Shown here: positions 13,316 through 16,255 of the stretch, one piece after another | Numbering within the stretch: position 1 is the first letter of the stretch | How the letters are laid out: each line of letters begins with the position of its first letter | Assembly: GCA_002295705.1 (NCBI GenBank) | Contig: DBHP01000053.1 | Coordinates: 1 to 16,255, forward strand | DNA: 16,255 bases | Origin: Candidatus Neomicrothrix sp. UBA825 | GTDB taxonomy: Bacteria > Actinomycetota > Acidimicrobiia > Acidimicrobiales > UBA8592 | Reading direction: 5' to 3' | Program-made: the position numbers and the translations under genes | Notes under the pieces: generated by a model | Seen by the model: the letters and a program-made list of their open reading frames with translations, nothing else | The model's database searches: none | What the model was told of the DNA's origin: nothing

Positions 13316-15055
13316 TTGGGGGAGATACCTAGCGAAAATAATGACGTGACAGAAAATACACCTTTAACCCAAGACAACACAGAAGATATGGAGATAAGGA
13401 CCCTAGAACTAGGGGGTCTTGCGGGTACTTTTGGTACCGCTGATCACAAGAATTTGGGTCGACTGTATATTCTGTTTGGGCTATCAGGTGGCTTTCTCTC
13501 GCTAATACTGCACCTCCTCGTTCGACTTGAACGAATCAATATAGGCGAAACATCAATCCTAGATTTTGGCTCTAGCAATCAATACTTCCAGACATGGAGT
13601 CTCTCCAGAACTTCTCTGCTGTTCTTTTGCGTGGTCCCACTCATTTTAGGATTAGCAACATATCTGATGCCCCTTCAAATAGGAGCCCCGTCAATAGCAT
13701 TCCCTCGAGCAGCGGCAGCAGCATTTTGGGCATGGCTGGTTGGAATCCTTATCCATGTAGTGACGGTATTCTCAGATGGAGGTCTCGGCGTTCCTGAACC
13801 TCTCACCCAGTTTGCGCAAGGTATGGATCCTGAAGCCACTGAATTATCAATTCTCTCCATTGCAATGGTAGCCATAGCCGTATTACTAGCTTCAATAACC
13901 CTCATAGCTACGGTAGTCACGCAAAGACCCGAGGGAATGACACTTTTTGAACTCCCGCTGTTTAGTTGGTCGGTGCTTGTTGCTACGGGAGTCTGGGTGC
14001 TAGCGATGCCAGTTTGGCTCGGTAATTTAATGATTTCATGGGTTGATTTCCGAGGAGCAGACGCACTTCGCTACGGAAATGTTGCGAATATATGGGGTCA
14101 ACTCTCTTGGTTGTGGTCCCAACCGATGATATTTGCTTTCGCTATCCCAGTACTTGGAATAGCTGGCGAGATCATTCCTGTCGCTGCCAGCAAAGCACAG
14201 AGGCAATACACAATTCAACAAATTGGCATAGGTGCTCTCGGAGTCCTTTCGTTCGGTGCTTTTGCTCAACCCTTCTTCAATGCTGACGTAAGTGATCAAG
14301 CTGTATTCGTCGGCATGGGGTTGCTTGTAATACTACCGGTTCTGGTTTTCCTAGGTGGCCTCGCTGACACCCTAGTCAAGGGAAAACCAAAGTTCTCCGC
14401 ACACCTAGTACTTGCCCTCATATCAATGGTAGCGCTATTGGTTGGAACAACACTTTCTGCTATACACGTATCCGGTCCAGCAATAGGCGCAATACGTGAG
14501 ATCGATAGTGACTGGCTAAGTGGACTTATAAATTGGCTAACGGATCTTCAGGGAACGGTCATTGCAACTGCAGTCATGGAGCACGCTCTCATCTCCAGCT
14601 TAATTGCATCAATAGCCGGCCTATATTACTGGTCGCCAAAAATATTTGGCAAGAGGATGAACAATGGTATTGGTGTACTTGCAGGCCTTTCGCTTCTGGG
14701 AGGGCTTCTATTATCAGCAGGATCAAACCTGATTAACGGCTTCCTGGATGAAGGAGATGCAGTTTACCTAGCAACTTCTAATTCTGGAGTCTGGAACCAA
14801 GATGCTGTTGAATTTCTGAATGTGATTGGCTTCATCGGCTCAATCCTCTTAATCGGAGGCGTTTCCTTGGTCTTACTAGACCTTATGATCTCAATTTTCT
14901 TAGGAAAAGGTTCCAACGAAGACGTTGATAATCCTTGGGATGGCCATACCTTAGAATGGGCAACAGCTTCACCTCCTCCAACGGGAAATTTCGATGAACC
15001 GCCAGTCGTCAATTCAGAACGACCCTTACTGGAAGTAGGAGGTGGAAGCGAATGA
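13316..15055 (+). CDS. Cytochrome c oxidase subunit I-like protein lacking all heme and copper ligands
   Basis: A 579-aa, 12-span homologue of actinobacterial CtaD. Clear landmarks are TADHKNLG (41-48), LMPLQIGAPSIAFPR (117-131), GEIIPV (284-289), GLYYWSPKIFG (435-445) and the CtaD-type tail NPWDGHTLEWATASPPP (539-555) with SERPLLE. In my by-eye alignment every metal ligand is replaced: heme a His by Ser97 and Met421, heme a3 His by Ala419, CuB His by Gln269, Gln318 and Pro319. The cross-linked Tyr is Phe273, the D-channel Glu is Met271, the K-channel Lys is Val344 and the propionate-binding Arg pair is missing near 475-483. It therefore cannot be a normal oxidase. The reading frame is intact and overlaps the next gene by 4 nt, so it is not an obvious pseudogene. 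TTG start is uncertain; Met25 (13388) is an alternative. Confidence 0.88.
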   Translation: MGEIPSENNDVTENTPLTQDNTEDMEIRTLELGGLAGTFGTADHKNLGRLYILFGLSGGFLSLILHLLVRLERINIGETSILDFGSSNQYFQTWSLSRTSLLFFCVVPLILGLATYLMPLQIGAPSIAFPRAAAAAFWAWLVGILIHVVTVFSDGGLGVPEPLTQFAQGMDPEATELSILSIAMVAIAVLLASITLIATVVTQRPEGMTLFELPLFSWSVLVATGVWVLAMPVWLGNLMISWVDFRGADALRYGNVANIWGQLSWLWSQPMIFAFAIPVLGIAGEIIPVAASKAQRQYTIQQIGIGALGVLSFGAFAQPFFNADVSDQAVFVGMGLLVILPVLVFLGGLADTLVKGKPKFSAHLVLALISMVALLVGTTLSAIHVSGPAIGAIREIDSDWLSGLINWLTDLQGTVIATAVMEHALISSLIASIAGLYYWSPKIFGKRMNNGIGVLAGLSLLGGLLLSAGSNLINGFLDEGDAVYLATSNSGVWNQDAVEFLNVIGFIGSILLIGGVSLVLLDLMISIFLGKGSNEDVDNPWDGHTLEWATASPPPTGNFDEPPVVNSERPLLEVGGGSE

Positions 15056-15651
15056 ATTTACGAACAACAGACCTTCCGGTGGCACCTGCTGTCCGAGGAA
15101 GAACTCCACTTGTTGCAACCGGTTTCGCAGTTGCTGCAATGATCATGTATTTCGCTGGAGTATTCGGCGTTTACCTCAAAGAACGAGCTCAAGTCCGATC
15201 TGAGGGGTTGCCATGGATACCAAACAAAGCAACTATCGAACTAACTCAGCCCGGAATGGTTATCTGGACACTCCTCATATCTATAGTGGTTATGCAATGG
15301 GCCGTTTACTCGATCAAACGCGATGATCGCCAACATGCTCTTTTAGGGATAGGCACAACTTTAGTAATGGGTGCGATGGTTGTTGTCCAAACAGCATGGC
15401 ACCTATCACAAACTAATCTCATCGCCGATGAAGGACCTACCACTGCTGCAACTCTAATCTTCACGATCGTTGGAAGTTATCTAGTAGCGGTCATCATCGG
15501 TATGATCATACTTCTCTTAACAGGATTTCGAACAATGGCCGGTCAGTACGGAAGCAAACAAACAGACGGTGTTGTCGCTGCTTCGTTGTACTGGTATTCG
15601 CTGGTATTCATATATTTCATCATTTGGATTGCCGTCTACATAGCGAAGTGA
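15052..15651 (+). CDS. Cytochrome c oxidase subunit III-like protein lacking conserved polar residues
   Basis: A 199-aa membrane protein whose length and span pattern (about five) match the short actinobacterial CtaE form. Similarity is visible in MYFAGVFGVYLKERAQ (32-47), a poorly hydrophilic loop ending in TQPGMVIWTLL, and the C-terminal SLYWYSLVFIYFIIWI, which parallels CtaE YYWHFVDIVWIALF. The conserved subunit III residues are altered: the first-helix Glu is Met30 or its neighbour, the second Glu region reads QTAWHL, the GFHGLHV motif reads GSYLVAV, and the final WHFVD reads WYSLV. ATG overlaps the stop of the subunit I-like gene (ATGA), implying coupled translation. It is best read as a partner of that protein rather than part of an active oxidase. 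Confidence 0.8.
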   Translation: MNLRTTDLPVAPAVRGRTPLVATGFAVAAMIMYFAGVFGVYLKERAQVRSEGLPWIPNKATIELTQPGMVIWTLLISIVVMQWAVYSIKRDDRQHALLGIGTTLVMGAMVVVQTAWHLSQTNLIADEGPTTAATLIFTIVGSYLVAVIIGMIILLLTGFRTMAGQYGSKQTDGVVAASLYWYSLVFIYFIIWIAVYIAK

Positions 15652-15668
15652 GAAGGGGAAGGTAACAA

Positions 15669-16255
15669 ATGTTTTCACCAGGATTTCGGCTCTTTATGGG
15701 ATTTGCAGGATTTGGACTCCTCACTGCCTTCTTTTATGCCGTCGTAACTGGAGATGGCGGAGGCGCCGATTACCTTGGCTTTATTGATGCTGAAGTTTGG
15801 GTTGGAGCAGCAAGCCTCGGCTGGTCCGGGGGAGTTGGTGACCACGTCGGATATGTGATACTCGTAATGTTTGCCATAGCCTCTGCAGGGCTTGCGATAA
15901 TGCTCACTGCATTCCGAGACGCTGACTCCGATGCAGTTTCCGAACTAAATAACGGAACACTGCCACCGGCACAAGGGCCAGTCTCATACAATTACTGGCC
16001 GATCATTGGAGCTGTCGGTCTAGGAACTCTTGTAATAGGGCTAGTCACACACACCGCAATCTTCGTTGTCGGCCTTATTTTAATCTTGACAACAGCATTT
16101 GAATTAATGATGAGCGCATGGGCTGATCGAGCAACCGGAGATCCCATAGCCAATGCTGAACTACGAAACAGAATAATGAAACCAGTAGAAGTCCCTGTAT
16201 TGGGAGTGATTGGAATAGCTATCACTGTAATATGTGCCTCTAGAATTTTCCTTGC
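15669..16255 (+). CDS. CtaF-like membrane protein (cytochrome c oxidase subunit IV-like), incomplete at window end
   Basis: An open frame from the ATG at 15669 runs without a stop to the window edge (195 codons), preceded by a good ribosome-binding region (AAGGGGAAGG) and 17 bp after the subunit III-like stop. Translation gives a span at about 6-26, a glycine-rich loop, a span at 60-80, a polar loop with DADSDAVSE, NYWPIIGAV leading into spans at about 108-147, a charged segment WADRATGDP and another span from about 175. Order and motifs (FYAVVT after span one; a WPI start to span three) resemble the small actinobacterial oxidase subunit CtaF, but this protein has an inserted loop near 30-58 and an extra C-terminal part with at least one more span. 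The assignment is by eye and tentative. Confidence 0.65.
   Translation, partial: MFSPGFRLFMGFAGFGLLTAFFYAVVTGDGGGADYLGFIDAEVWVGAASLGWSGGVGDHVGYVILVMFAIASAGLAIMLTAFRDADSDAVSELNNGTLPPAQGPVSYNYWPIIGAVGLGTLVIGLVTHTAIFVVGLILILTTAFELMMSAWADRATGDPIANAELRNRIMKPVEVPVLGVIGIAITVICASRIFL

Noticed and set aside
14461..14640. His423 (in MEHAL) as a surviving heme ligand in helix X
   Set aside because: Counting back from the YYW-x-PK anchor places the two ligand positions at 419 and 421; His423 is two residues off and would require an indel inside a helix.
13316..15055. Subunit I-like gene as a pseudogene
   Set aside because: The frame is intact over 579 codons, fold-defining stretches and the C-terminal tail are kept, and the stop is coupled to the next start; random decay would not remove only cofactor residues.
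1..16255. CRISPR arrays, insertion sequences, phage genes, rRNA
   Set aside because: No regularly spaced repeats, transposase-like frames, terminal inverted repeats or rRNA sequence were seen.

Overview
The window looks like a chromosomal segment of an AT-leaning actinobacterium, probably a streamlined aquatic/marine Acidimicrobiia- or Actinomarinales-type lineage. That lineage is inferred. The direct signs are a clpS gene next to a DUF2017-type gene, a Glu-Asp-Phe tRNA cluster, a cytochrome oxidase subunit I homologue with the actinobacterial CtaD C-terminal tail, many GTG/TTG starts, very tight gene packing, and at least four genes that appear leaderless (TANNNT followed by exactly 6 nt and the start codon).

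Region 1 (1-8495) is a cell-surface glycopolymer island of teichoic-acid type. Going rightwards it holds a family-2 glycosyltransferase (-), a CDP-alcohol phosphatidyltransferase (+), a three-part nucleotidyltransferase-like/CDP-alcohol phosphatidyltransferase/membrane protein (-), an IspD-like cytidylyltransferase fused to a short-chain reductase (+; architecture of the Haemophilus Acs1/Bcs1 CDP-ribitol synthases), a TagF-like polyol-phosphate polymerase with an added N-terminal membrane domain (-), and an ABC-2 exporter pair of TagH/Wzt and TagG/Wzm type (-). A plausible reading is that CDP-ribitol is made by the fusion, polymerised by the TagF-like enzyme, and exported by the ABC pair, with the CDP-alcohol transferases supplying related phosphodiester lipids or linkages. 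Strands alternate from gene to gene, so only the exporter and polymerase genes form an evident operon.

Region 2 (8664-10394) has a SulP-family anion transporter lacking a STAS domain, then tRNA-Phe, tRNA-Asp and tRNA-Glu on the minus strand. A hairpin lies beyond the 3' side of each tRNA.

Region 3 (10394-12155, minus) is a compact ctaA-clpS-DUF2017 run: heme A synthase, the N-degron adaptor of Clp protease, and a conserved actinobacterial protein.

Region 4 (12270 to the end, plus) starts with ctaB (heme O synthase), divergent from ctaA. Three tightly coupled genes follow that are clearly related to actinobacterial aa3 oxidase subunits I, III and IV. This trio is the most unusual part of the window. 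By eye alignment the subunit I homologue keeps the fold-defining stretches and the C-terminal tail of CtaD, yet all six histidine ligands of heme a, heme a3 and CuB are replaced. The covalent-crosslink Tyr, the proton-channel Glu and Lys and the propionate Arg pair are also gone. The subunit III homologue has likewise lost its conserved acidic and His residues. The trio therefore looks like an intact, translated but cofactor-free oxidase paralogue, perhaps a structural or regulatory module accompanying a true oxidase encoded elsewhere. The third gene runs off the window.
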